DNA from: an uncultured Hungatella sp.
GTDB taxonomy: Bacteria > Bacillota > Clostridia > Lachnospirales > Lachnospiraceae
Reading direction: 5' to 3'
Length of the DNA: 64,000 bases
NCBI GenBank assembly: GCA_910585435.1
Contig: CAJUEJ010000005.1
Location: 43,606-107,605 of the forward strand
Positions 8,076-14,912 of the stretch are shown one piece after another (the stretch's first letter is position 1; each line of letters begins with the position of its first letter). A program made the position numbers and the translations under genes. The notes under the pieces were generated by a model. It ran no database searches. It was not told where the DNA came from and worked only from the letters and a program-made list of their open reading frames with translations.

Positions 8076-8567
8076 TCATGCTTCAGCCTTATTCTCAGCG
8101 ATCTGATTCAGCACACGTGCCAGATTGGTAATCGGTGACTGGATGCTGCCAAGCAATTTGCCCAGAAGTACTTCTCTGGATGGGATTGTAGCGATTACCT
8201 GCATGCCTTTTGCATCGTAGTAGGTTCCCTCTACAACACCGCCTTTAAACTCCAGTTTGTTTGCAGTCTTGGCGAACTCTGCCAGAATTCTTGCCGGAGC
8301 GGTTGCATCTGTCTTGGAAACGGCCAGTGCCGTAGGTCCTTCCAGATTTACGTCCAGGGCCTCGAACGGAGTTCCCTTCGTTGCAAAACGAATCATGGTG
8401 TTTTTGTATACTTTGTAAGTAATTCCTGCTTCTCTCAACTGTTTGCGCAGTTGTGTATCCTGCTCTACAGTCAGGCCGCGGTAATCAACAACAACAGCAG
8501 TTGCCGCACCGTCAAGAAGTTCAGAAATCTCAGCAACCACAGGCTGCTTTAATTCAACTTTTGCCAT
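8076..8567 (-). CDS. rplJ: 50S ribosomal protein L10
   Basis: The 163-residue protein opens MAKVELKQPVVAEISELLDGAATAVVVDYRGLTVEQDTQLRKQLR, the standard L10 N-terminal rRNA-binding domain, and ends in the long C-terminal helix (NLARVLNQIAENKA) that carries L7/L12 dimers. It anchors the stalk to the large subunit. A GGAGG ribosome site stands before 8567. The gene lies downstream of an L10 leader, through which the L10-(L12)4 complex represses its own operon in bacteria. Length is normal. Confidence 0.98.
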   Translation of the reverse strand: MAKVELKQPVVAEISELLDGAATAVVVDYRGLTVEQDTQLRKQLREAGITYKVYKNTMIRFATKGTPFEALDVNLEGPTALAVSKTDATAPARILAEFAKTANKLEFKGGVVEGTYYDAKGMQVIATIPSREVLLGKLLGSIQSPITNLARVLNQIAENKAEA

Positions 8568-8619
8568 GAATGATCTGCCTCCTTTTTTAACTTCATATAG
8601 TCCGATTCTCAGATACAGG

Positions 8620-8790
8620 GGTTCTGTCGCATTTTCCTATAGAAAAATGAAAGCCTCTCTGTCCAAAGACAGAGAGGCACACCTATCACGAAAGTGAATC
8701 CTCTTCGTATCCTCGGCAGGCGTTTTAACTTATGCCTTGCGGCACCTGCTGTCTTCGGCACTTAATACCCAATTACAATATCATAATCTA
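8620..8790 (-). ncRNA. L10 leader (ribosomal protein autoregulatory RNA)
   Basis: The 274-base gap between rplA and rplJ contains the L10-leader signature on the minus strand: CCGAAGACAGCAGGTGCC, then the partner CCTGCCGAGGA. A strong hairpin follows, GCCTCTCTGTC/GACAGAGAGGC (8653-8678) with a T-rich tail, acting as attenuator or terminator. This is the known binding site for L10-L12 feedback. Confidence 0.85.
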
Positions 8791-8841
8791 TCTGTGTTGT
8801 CAACAAGAAAGTAAAAACAAATATCAAGTATCGCTTAATTT

Positions 8842-9537
8842 TTAACCGATAATCTTGCCTACATTCAGCTTCACGCCAGGTCCCATGGTGGAAGTGATGG
8901 TAGCGCTCTTGATATAAGCACCCTTTAAGGTACTTGGTTTTGCTTTAATGATGGCATCCATAAGCGTCTGGAAGTTGTCCGCCAACTGTTCTTCTGTGAA
9001 AGAAACTTTTCCTACTGGCACGTGGATAATATTGGTCTTATCAAGTCTGTATTCGATCTTACCGGCTTTGATATCGTTGATGGCCTTGGTAACATCCATG
9101 GTTACGGTACCTGCCTTGGGGTTGGGCATCAAGCCTTTCGGTCCAAGTACACGGCCCAGACGTCCAACAACGCCCATCATGTCAGGAGTGGCAACAACTA
9201 CGTCAAAATCCAGCCAGCCTTCATTCTGAATCTTCGGGATCAGCTCCTCGCCGCCAACGAAATCTGCGCCGGCTGCCTGGGCCTCATCTATTTTTGCTCC
9301 CTTTGCGAAAACCAGAATTCTCACAGTTTTACCTGTTCCGTGAGGCAGAACAACTGCACCACGAACCTGCTGATCTGCGTGACGTCCGTCACAGCCTGTT
9401 CTCAGATGGACTTCTACGGTCTCATCGAATTTCGCAACAGCCGCTTTCTTTACCAGTGCAATGGCGTCTGCTACATCATAAAGATTACTGCGGTCTACTA
9501 ATTTAGCAGCCTCTACGTATCTTTTTCCTCTTTTCAT
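8842..9537 (-). CDS. rplA: 50S ribosomal protein L1
   Basis: The 231-residue protein begins MKRGKRYVEAAKLVDRSNLY and has the L1 signature (GRLGRVLGPKGLMPNPKAGT) around residues 120-140. L1 binds 23S rRNA at the E-site stalk and, as free protein, represses its own mRNA. Two copies of an L1-type mRNA site stand in this operon, one directly upstream of this gene. The start at 9537 has AGGAGG. Length is normal. Confidence 0.98.
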   Translation of the reverse strand: MKRGKRYVEAAKLVDRSNLYDVADAIALVKKAAVAKFDETVEVHLRTGCDGRHADQQVRGAVVLPHGTGKTVRILVFAKGAKIDEAQAAGADFVGGEELIPKIQNEGWLDFDVVVATPDMMGVVGRLGRVLGPKGLMPNPKAGTVTMDVTKAINDIKAGKIEYRLDKTNIIHVPVGKVSFTEEQLADNFQTLMDAIIKAKPSTLKGAYIKSATITSTMGPGVKLNVGKIIG

Positions 9538-9544
9538 TTTTATA

Positions 9545-9585
9545 ACCTCCTAGTGGTATTGTCGGGGATAGCCCTCCCACGGTTT
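9545..9585 (-). promoter_or_regulatory. Probable L1-binding translational control site upstream of rplA
   Basis: The leader GTGGGAGGGCTATCCCCGAC, then ATACCAC and AGGAGG, lies just before the rplA start. It closely matches a second copy before rplK (10056-10102). Its TGGGAGG/CCGACAnTACCAC pattern resembles the L1 target seen in other Firmicutes leaders. Confidence 0.6.
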
Positions 9586-9621
9586 TGTGTATAATTACAA
9601 AAGCCTCTGTATGATGAAGAA

Positions 9622-10047
9622 TTACTCTTCAACTGTAATGCCCATGCTTCTGGCAGTGCCGGCGATCATGCTCATGGCTGCCTCTACGCTTGCTGCATTC
9701 AAATCAGGCATCTTAAGCTCTGCAATCTTCTGAAGCTCTGCTTTTGAGATTGAAGCCACCTTTGTCTTGTTAGGTGTGGCGGAGCCGGATTTGATCTTGC
9801 ACGCCTTCTTCAACAGTACGGCTGCCGGCGGAGTCTTGGTTACGAAGCTGAAGCTTCTGTCTGCATACACGGTAATGACTACAGGAATGATCAGATCGCC
9901 CTGGTCAGCGGTTCTTGCATTGAATTCCTTGGTAAACTGTACGATATTCACGCCGTGCTGTCCAAGTGCCGGACCTACTGGCGGTGCTGGTGTAGCCTTT
10001 CCTGCCGGAATCTGCAATTTAATATAACCTGTTACTTTCTTTGCCAT
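9622..10047 (-). CDS. rplK: 50S ribosomal protein L11
   Basis: The 141-residue protein starts MAKKVTGYIKLQIPAGKATP at 10047. The longer upstream frame lacks a ribosome site and includes the L1-type leader, so it is rejected. The L11 signature is complete (PPVGPALGQHGVNIVQFTKEFN; C-terminal TARSMGI). L11 with its rRNA site forms the GTPase-associated centre. It lies between nusG and rplA, as is usual, and is preceded by a control site resembling an L1 target. Confidence 0.98.
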   Translation of the reverse strand: MAKKVTGYIKLQIPAGKATPAPPVGPALGQHGVNIVQFTKEFNARTADQGDLIIPVVITVYADRSFSFVTKTPPAAVLLKKACKIKSGSATPNKTKVASISKAELQKIAELKMPDLNAASVEAAMSMIAGTARSMGITVEE

Positions 10048-10055
10048 AATTAGGC

Positions 10056-10102
10056 ACCTCCTAAATATTGTGGTAATGTCGGGGGATGTCCCTCCCACTT
10101 GT
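10056..10102 (-). promoter_or_regulatory. Probable L1-binding translational control site upstream of rplK
   Basis: The minus strand reads GTGGGAGGGACATCCCCCGA then CATTACCAC and AGGAGG before the rplK start. It is the second copy of the motif at 9545-9585. L1 repression normally acts at the rplK end of the rplK-rplA mRNA, so this copy is in the expected place and the other is the extra one. Confidence 0.6.
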
Positions 10103-10170
10103 TCCTTCCGCCGCGGCAGCTTTTGTATCCTTCTTACCCTGCTTTACGCCTTCTCTGCCGCAGGCTTTTG

Positions 10171-10686
10171 TTACATTTTTTTCACTTCAGTGAATGCCAG
10201 TTCAACCGGTGTCTCACGGCCGAACATCTCGACATTGATGGTGATGGTCTTTTTCCCTTCGTTGATGGACTTGATGGCACCAACGGTATCCTTCCATGCA
10301 CCGGAAGTCACAACTACGGTATCTCCCAGTTCAAAGCCTACGACTACATCCTGGACCGTAAATCCAAGCCCTTCCATCTCCGCCTCTGTCAGAGGAACCG
10401 GTTTGGAGCCCGGACCTACGAAGCCGGTAACGCCACGGGTGTTGCGCACCACATACCAAGTATCGTCGTTCATGATCATATGAATCAGCACATAACCTGG
10501 AAACATCTTCTTGTCTGCCGCTTTTTCCACTCCATTTTTAATCTCCACCACAGCCTGCATGGGAACTGATACTTCCAAGATCTGGTCCTGGAGATTTCTG
10601 TTTTCAATGGTTTTCTCAATATCGACTTTTACTTTGTTCTCATAGCCTGAATAGGTATGGACCACATACCAGTTTGCTTCTGCCAT
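10171..10686 (-). CDS. nusG: Transcription termination/antitermination factor NusG
   Basis: The 171-residue product starts MAEANWYVVHTYSGYENKV at 10686, the usual start; the frame extends three codons further without reason to use them. The NGN domain (residues 1-115; MFPGYVLIHMIMNDDTWYVVRNTRGVTGFVG) is followed by a C-terminal KOW domain (FELGDTVVVTSGAWKDTVGAIKSIN). NusG binds RNA polymerase and couples it to ribosomes. It follows secE, as is usual. Confidence 0.97.
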   Translation of the reverse strand: MAEANWYVVHTYSGYENKVKVDIEKTIENRNLQDQILEVSVPMQAVVEIKNGVEKAADKKMFPGYVLIHMIMNDDTWYVVRNTRGVTGFVGPGSKPVPLTEAEMEGLGFTVQDVVVGFELGDTVVVTSGAWKDTVGAIKSINEGKKTITINVEMFGRETPVELAFTEVKKM

Positions 10687-10765
10687 ACGATTCACCTTTG
10701 CCCTTATTATATCCTGTCACCAGCCCCGGGCTGCTGACCTGCGTACACATCCGTGTACTTTCCTG

Positions 10766-10972
10766 TTACAGAATGAAACTAAGACCAAATTTGATAACCA
10801 GGTCCAGGAGCGCAATAATTAAGCCCAGAGCAATGGAGCATGCGACGACTGCTATCGTCTGCTTGCCCACGGTCTCCCTATTAGGCCAGATGATTTTGTT
10901 GAACTCGGCCTTTAAGCCTTTGTAAAAGCTTTTCTTCTTTGCAGTCTTTTCCTTGCCCGCTGTCTCTCCCAT
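10766..10972 (-). CDS. secE: Preprotein translocase subunit SecE
   Basis: The 68-residue protein has a charged N-terminus (KEKTAKKKSFYKGLKAEFNKIIWPNRE), the SecE signature around WPNRETV, and one membrane helix (about residues 42-66). It clamps SecY in the translocation channel. It is read between rpmG and nusG from the promoter at 11259-11287. Length is normal for single-helix SecE. Confidence 0.96.
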   Translation of the reverse strand: MGETAGKEKTAKKKSFYKGLKAEFNKIIWPNRETVGKQTIAVVACSIALGLIIALLDLVIKFGLSFIL

Positions 10973-10998
10973 AAATTCACGTCCTTTACTAAACCTGA

Positions 10999-11148
10999 TT
11001 ACTTTGTTTCCTTGTGCATGGTATGCTTTTTGCAGAACCTGCAGTACTTCTTCGTTTCCATTCTGTCAGGATGGGCCTTCTTGTCCTTCGTCATGTTGTA
11101 ATTACGTTGTTTGCATTCCGTACATGCCAGTGTAATTCTTGTGCGCAC
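10999..11148 (-). CDS. rpmG: 50S ribosomal protein L33
   Basis: The 49-residue protein begins from a GTG at 11148 with GGAGG upstream: VRTRITLACTECKQRNYNMT, then KYCRFCKKHTMHKETK. It is the zinc-ribbon form with two CxxC pairs (C9/C12 and C36/C39). It is the first gene of the rpmG-secE-nusG unit. It is short and GTG-started, so it is easily missed by gene finders. Confidence 0.95.
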   Translation of the reverse strand: MRTRITLACTECKQRNYNMTKDKKAHPDRMETKKYCRFCKKHTMHKETK

Positions 11149-11258
11149 GACTTCCACCTCCACTTAAAATTTCGCTGTTGTGCTTTGCAGGTCCCCATCT
11201 TATGCCAAAAAGAAATTTGAGCATAAAAAAAAGACCTATATCTTCCATTCGCTCCATT

Positions 11259-11287
11259 ACTATACCATATGAGATAGGATACGTCAA
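11259..11287 (-). promoter_or_regulatory. Promoter of the rpmG-secE-nusG operon
   Basis: TTGACG (11282-11287) and TATAGT (11259-11264) have a 17-base spacer on the minus strand, about 110 bases before the rpmG start. The rest of the 331-base divergent gap holds the XRE promoter and nothing else recognisable. Confidence 0.8.
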
Positions 11288-11421
11288 TCTTTTTTTCCGG
11301 ATTTCTCAGATTTTTTACATTGATATGGCAAGTGACGCAAAAGGAGTTGAAAGACAGCAATCTGCGATTCCATTTTTAACTTTCAGTTAATTTTTTCAAT
11401 CTATATTTAACAATAACTCTA

Positions 11422-11450
11422 TTGTCCCTCAGGGCCCCTTCTGCTATTAT
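11422..11450 (+). promoter_or_regulatory. Promoter of the XRE regulator gene
   Basis: TTGTCC (11422-11427) and TATTAT (11445-11450) have a 17-base spacer, 30 bases before the start codon, which has a GGAGG site. Confidence 0.65.
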
Positions 11451-11479
11451 AAGGGCATAGACACCACGGAGGTTTTGCC

Positions 11480-12520
11480 ATGAAAATCAATCAGATTATC
11501 CGCAAGAAACGGAAAGAGCTGTCATTAACCCAAGAACAGCTTGCAGAGTTTTTAGGTGTATCCGCACCGGCTGTAAACAAATGGGAGAAAGGCAGCACAT
11601 ATCCTGATGTAACCCTTCTGCCCGCTTTAGCCCGCTTGTTAAAAACTGATTTGAATACACTGATGTCTTTCAACGATGATTTGACAGACATTGAGATTGA
11701 AAGCTTTGTTAAGGAAGTTGATAAGACAGTGCAAGAACAGAATTATGAAGCAGCTTTTCAAAAGGCAATGGATAAGATACATGAATACCCCACTTGTGAC
11801 AAATTGATACATTCTGTCATTCTTTACTTAGAGGGTGCATTATTTCTTTATAACGTATCCGAGCCAGGGCATTACAGGGAAATATTTGAAACATATTATA
11901 AGCGTTTATCTGCAAGTGAAGTTTCAGAAATAAGAGAGAGTGCAGTCAATATGTTGATTTCCTATGCACGAAACAGAGAGGAGTTTTCAAAAGCCGAGGA
12001 GTTAATAAAGGCACTGCCATCTTCCTCGATAGATAAAGAAGGACAGCTTGCGGTTCTTTATCAGCAGCAAAAAAAATATAAGGACGCAGAAAATATATGG
12101 GAACACCGAGTGCATAAAGCCGTCACAGATATACAGACCGCCTTACTAAACATGATTGAAATAGCCTTGCTTGAAAATTGTAGTGACAATGCAGAATTTT
12201 TCGCGGATAAGTATGAAACCATTACCCGTGAATTTTGTTTCCCGGAGTGGATGGGTTACAATGCCCATTTGCTGCTTGCAATAGAAAAGAAAAACAAAGA
12301 TGAAAGTATATCGATTCTCAAAAAAATGCTGCCGGCTATGAAAAAAAAGTGGAACCCCCAGGATTGCCGGCTATACCACAATGCAAAAAACAGTGGATCT
12401 GCGTTTTTCTCAAGTAAACTGGCAGATACACTTTGTGACGAATTAGCTGCCAAAGAAGAATACGCATTTGTTCGTGACTGTGCAGAGTTTAGAGAACTCA
12501 TGGCACAAATCACCGGGTAG
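11480..12520 (+). CDS. XRE-family regulator with a C-terminal helical-repeat domain
   Basis: The 346-residue protein has an N-terminal HTH_3 domain (residues 4-62; LSLTQEQLAEFLGVSAPAVNKWEKG). A long helical region with TPR-like features follows (about residues 85-340; AEELIKALPSSSIDKEGQLA, then QQQKKYKDAENIWEH). This layout is shared by regulators of the Rgg/PlcR kind and by many orphan Lachnospiraceae regulators. The repeat domain often binds a peptide or senses growth state. No candidate peptide gene or target operon is next to it. The gene is visibly richer in A+T than the ribosomal and recD2 genes around it, which suggests horizontal acquisition. Its target is unknown. Confidence 0.8.
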   Translation: MKINQIIRKKRKELSLTQEQLAEFLGVSAPAVNKWEKGSTYPDVTLLPALARLLKTDLNTLMSFNDDLTDIEIESFVKEVDKTVQEQNYEAAFQKAMDKIHEYPTCDKLIHSVILYLEGALFLYNVSEPGHYREIFETYYKRLSASEVSEIRESAVNMLISYARNREEFSKAEELIKALPSSSIDKEGQLAVLYQQQKKYKDAENIWEHRVHKAVTDIQTALLNMIEIALLENCSDNAEFFADKYETITREFCFPEWMGYNAHLLLAIEKKNKDESISILKKMLPAMKKKWNPQDCRLYHNAKNSGSAFFSSKLADTLCDELAAKEEYAFVRDCAEFRELMAQITG

Positions 12521-12537
12521 CAAAGCCAACCAGAACA

Positions 12538-12576
12538 GTCAACGGCCAAGATGAACCGGCTCCACCCGCCGTTGAC
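12538..12576. repeat. Inverted repeat after the XRE gene
   Basis: GTCAACGGC and GCCGTTGAC form a perfect 9-bp stem around a 21-base loop, 18 bases past the stop codon. There is no T run, so it is at best a weak terminator. Nothing else was seen between 12577 and 12679. Confidence 0.4.
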
Positions 12577-12679
12577 AGTCCCGACAGCCCTTGCCGGCAG
12601 GTAAGCAGGAGCATATCCGGCTTACCTTAAAGCGGCTGAAAACGGAAATGATCCAGTACACAGCCGCCAGCAGGAATGA

Positions 12680-13480
12680 TTATGTGTGCCATGCCGCCCC
12701 GCAAAGATACTCTGTCATTTCCTCATCGTTCTCAGAATCCCTCCCAATCAACGCCTCAATCCCTCTTCGCAGCAGCCGTTCCCTGTCCGTCTTTTCCATC
12801 TGCTTAAGGGCTTCCTGTATCCGCCTGGCATCCTGCTCCCCCAGATCCATCTCTGCAAACGGCTTCCCCGCCAGCATGTGCCCGGCTGCAAACCAAAGAA
12901 CGCCCTCACATACATTCCCCCCTGTCCCCCTAAAATCCCTGTTGTACGACCACAGCATCTGCATCACAGCCCTCTCAGGAAATATTCTTAAAAACTTCTG
13001 TTCCCAGCCAACACACCGGATAAATTCATAGATCTGATCGATTCCTGTATCTCCGGAAATATCCTTTAATACCGGATAATCCAGGATCAGGATACTGTTC
13101 TGCGGCTCAAACCGTGTATCATACCTCTGAAAAAAGACAGGCAGGCCGCGGACAAAGGTATCATACAGGCATTGATTTCCATAATGGGAAAATACAGGCA
13201 GAAGCTTATTGTATAAATCCAATGCCGCCCTTACCTTCTCCTCAACCAATCTCCTCCCCATCTCATACGCCTTCCGGGCCTGTATCCCTTCCTTCGGAAT
13301 CACAGAAGCATGCCCAGACCGCTCCAGCTCCTCTATTGCATACAGGACAGCCCCCATCAGCTGCTCTGCCTTCTCATACGTCACCGACGTGCTTTCCCCG
13401 GCAGTATACGCTTCTGCCAGCTTCCCCACAACCGGCACCAGTTCTTCCATCTCGTATCTCACAGCCATCACCTCCAGCAA
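12680..13480 (-). CDS. DUF6179-like protein of unknown function
   Basis: The 266-residue soluble protein is helix-rich with no signal peptide or membrane segment. Segments of note are YEKAEQLMGAVLYAIEELER, LYNKLLPVFSHYGNQCLYDT and FFQRYDTRFEPQNSILILDYP. I associate it from memory with DUF6179, often found with DUF6323 in Lachnospiraceae; a profile search is needed to confirm. It overlaps the upstream DUF6323-like gene by 13 bases, so the two are translationally coupled and probably act together. Its start within the overlap is uncertain: MLEVMAVRYEMEEL offers three Met codons. No catalytic motif is visible. Confidence 0.7.
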   Translation of the reverse strand: MLEVMAVRYEMEELVPVVGKLAEAYTAGESTSVTYEKAEQLMGAVLYAIEELERSGHASVIPKEGIQARKAYEMGRRLVEEKVRAALDLYNKLLPVFSHYGNQCLYDTFVRGLPVFFQRYDTRFEPQNSILILDYPVLKDISGDTGIDQIYEFIRCVGWEQKFLRIFPERAVMQMLWSYNRDFRGTGGNVCEGVLWFAAGHMLAGKPFAEMDLGEQDARRIQEALKQMEKTDRERLLRRGIEALIGRDSENDEEMTEYLCGAAWHT

Positions 13481-13998
13481 AGATCCTTCAAAGCTTCCAG
13501 ATACAGCTCATAATCCCATCGTTTCCTGTCGTCAAATTTGGAATATTCCCCGTATCCGTTAGACCCCTTGTACCCGTCATAGCCAGCCCGCACCGCCTGA
13601 GAAAACTGCGCAAGGCATGTGCCCTCCAGATAATCCAAATCCCCAAAACAGAGCTGCTCGAATTGTTCCTTCATCAGATGAAGAAGCTCGTCGTCCGTAA
13701 TCTCATCCTGCATCTCATTCTTATACAGATAGAAAATCTCCTGCAGACGGATAATTGTGTCCACATAATGATTCTGGTCTATATAATCCGAATCGCAGAA
13801 CTCATAAATGATTTTCGCCGCAATGCCTTCTCCAAACTCCACCCTCCTTTGTTCCGCCAGGACATTGTTCCGTTCCTTAAGGATCAGCCTGGCATCCTGC
13901 TCCGTCAAAGCAAGCCCGAACCGCTCTGTCTCCTCATTGGTTTTCATCACCTTCGCCAGCTGATTTTGCTGCAGCAGCATCATCCAATCCCTGCCCAC
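13468..13998 (-). CDS. DUF6323-like protein of unknown function
   Basis: The 176-residue acidic protein is helix-rich, with LTEQDARLILKERNNVLAEQ and RLQEIFYLYKNEMQDEITDD as its clearest helices and a Gly/Tyr/Ser-rich turn (GYDGYKGSNGYGEYSKFD) near the end. I choose a GTG start at 13998 because GGGGAGG stands eight bases before it; the open frame extends 20 codons further without a ribosome site. DUF6323 is assigned from memory. It is the first gene of a two-gene unit. The overlap with the next gene, the absence of membrane segments and the conserved pairing suggest a cytoplasmic complex. Confidence 0.65.
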   Translation of the reverse strand: MGRDWMMLLQQNQLAKVMKTNEETERFGLALTEQDARLILKERNNVLAEQRRVEFGEGIAAKIIYEFCDSDYIDQNHYVDTIIRLQEIFYLYKNEMQDEITDDELLHLMKEQFEQLCFGDLDYLEGTCLAQFSQAVRAGYDGYKGSNGYGEYSKFDDRKRWDYELYLEALKDLCWR

Positions 13999-14102
13999 GC
14001 CACATTCCTCCCCACTTTTCCTATTTGGAGAAATGAGTATAACACGTTGTGAAACCAATTAACAGTCTTGTATTTCACCTGTTTTCATGTTATTATAAAG
14101 AT

Positions 14103-14131
14103 GGAGAGAGAGCCTGTTCTTGCTTCTCTCC
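14103..14131 (-). terminator. Terminator after comF
   Basis: GGAGAGA-AGC and GCT-CTCTCTCC pair on the minus strand and are followed by ATCTTTAT, 17 bases past the comF stop. Confidence 0.6.
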
Positions 14132-14147
14132 GATCACATTCTGAATA

Positions 14148-14888
14148 TCACGCCATAGCCCCCACACAGACAGTCACCCCATATACCTGGCACACTCCCA
14201 TACTCTTCAACACACCGGTACAGGCCTCCAGCGTACTTCCCGTAGTATAAATATCATCTACCAGAAGAACCGTCCTGACTTCACCTGGCAGCTGCCCCGG
14301 CACAAAGGCCTCCTTTAAATTGCGCAGACGTTCCGCAGGATTCAGCTCCTTCTGAGGCGCTGTCTTTTTTATTCTTTTTAAAGCATCAGGATACATTGGG
14401 ATTTCCAGATTTGTGCTGATATGCTTTGCCAGAATTTCGGCCTGATTAAAGCCTCTGATTTTCTTTCTCGAAGAATGAACCGGGACAGGAACCACCCCGT
14501 CCGGATGAAAACGTTTTATAATCTTTCCATACTTAAGGCAGACAGCCTGCCCATAAAAATCCAGATATTCTCTCCTGTTTTGATACTTGATCGCCGCCAT
14601 AGACCGGCTGGCCGTCTCATCATAATTTAACAGGGCCAGATTCCTCTCAAACCCATGCCTATGCCTGGTACAGTCAAAACAATATTCCACCCTGTCACTC
14701 TCCACCTCTTTTCCGCACTTCTTACACACAGGCTGGCGGATCAGAGACAGCCTCCCTGCACACCCAGGGCAGATAAGCTCTCCAAAGGGGACCACAATCT
14801 CCCCACACACCGGGCAGCGCCGGGGAAATACAATATTTACCCCAAGCCCTGCCGCCCTCCGTGCCACTTGTTTTATCCTTATCTTCAT
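14148..14888 (-). CDS. comF: ComF-family phosphoribosyltransferase-like protein
   Basis: The 246-residue protein has an N-terminal zinc-finger region with paired cysteines (CPVCGE, CPGC, CKKCGK, CFDC; residues 20-75) and a C-terminal PRTase fold with the PRPP-loop motif TVLLVDDIYTTGSTLEAC. ComF is needed for DNA uptake in Bacillus, probably at the inner face of the membrane with the ComFA helicase. In many non-competent Clostridia the gene is kept alone, as here, next to recD2. The start at 14888 is close behind the recD2 stop (14913), so co-transcription is likely. Confidence 0.9.
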   Translation of the reverse strand: MKIRIKQVARRAAGLGVNIVFPRRCPVCGEIVVPFGELICPGCAGRLSLIRQPVCKKCGKEVESDRVEYCFDCTRHRHGFERNLALLNYDETASRSMAAIKYQNRREYLDFYGQAVCLKYGKIIKRFHPDGVVPVPVHSSRKKIRGFNQAEILAKHISTNLEIPMYPDALKRIKKTAPQKELNPAERLRNLKEAFVPGQLPGEVRTVLLVDDIYTTGSTLEACTGVLKSMGVCQVYGVTVCVGAMA

Positions 14889-14912
14889 TCACCCTTTCTA
14901 TATAATATTTTC

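Noticed and set aside
13114..14052. 312-codon open frame on the plus strand
   Set aside because: It lies wholly opposite the DUF6179 and DUF6323 genes, is Pro/Ser/His-rich, and has no ribosome site.
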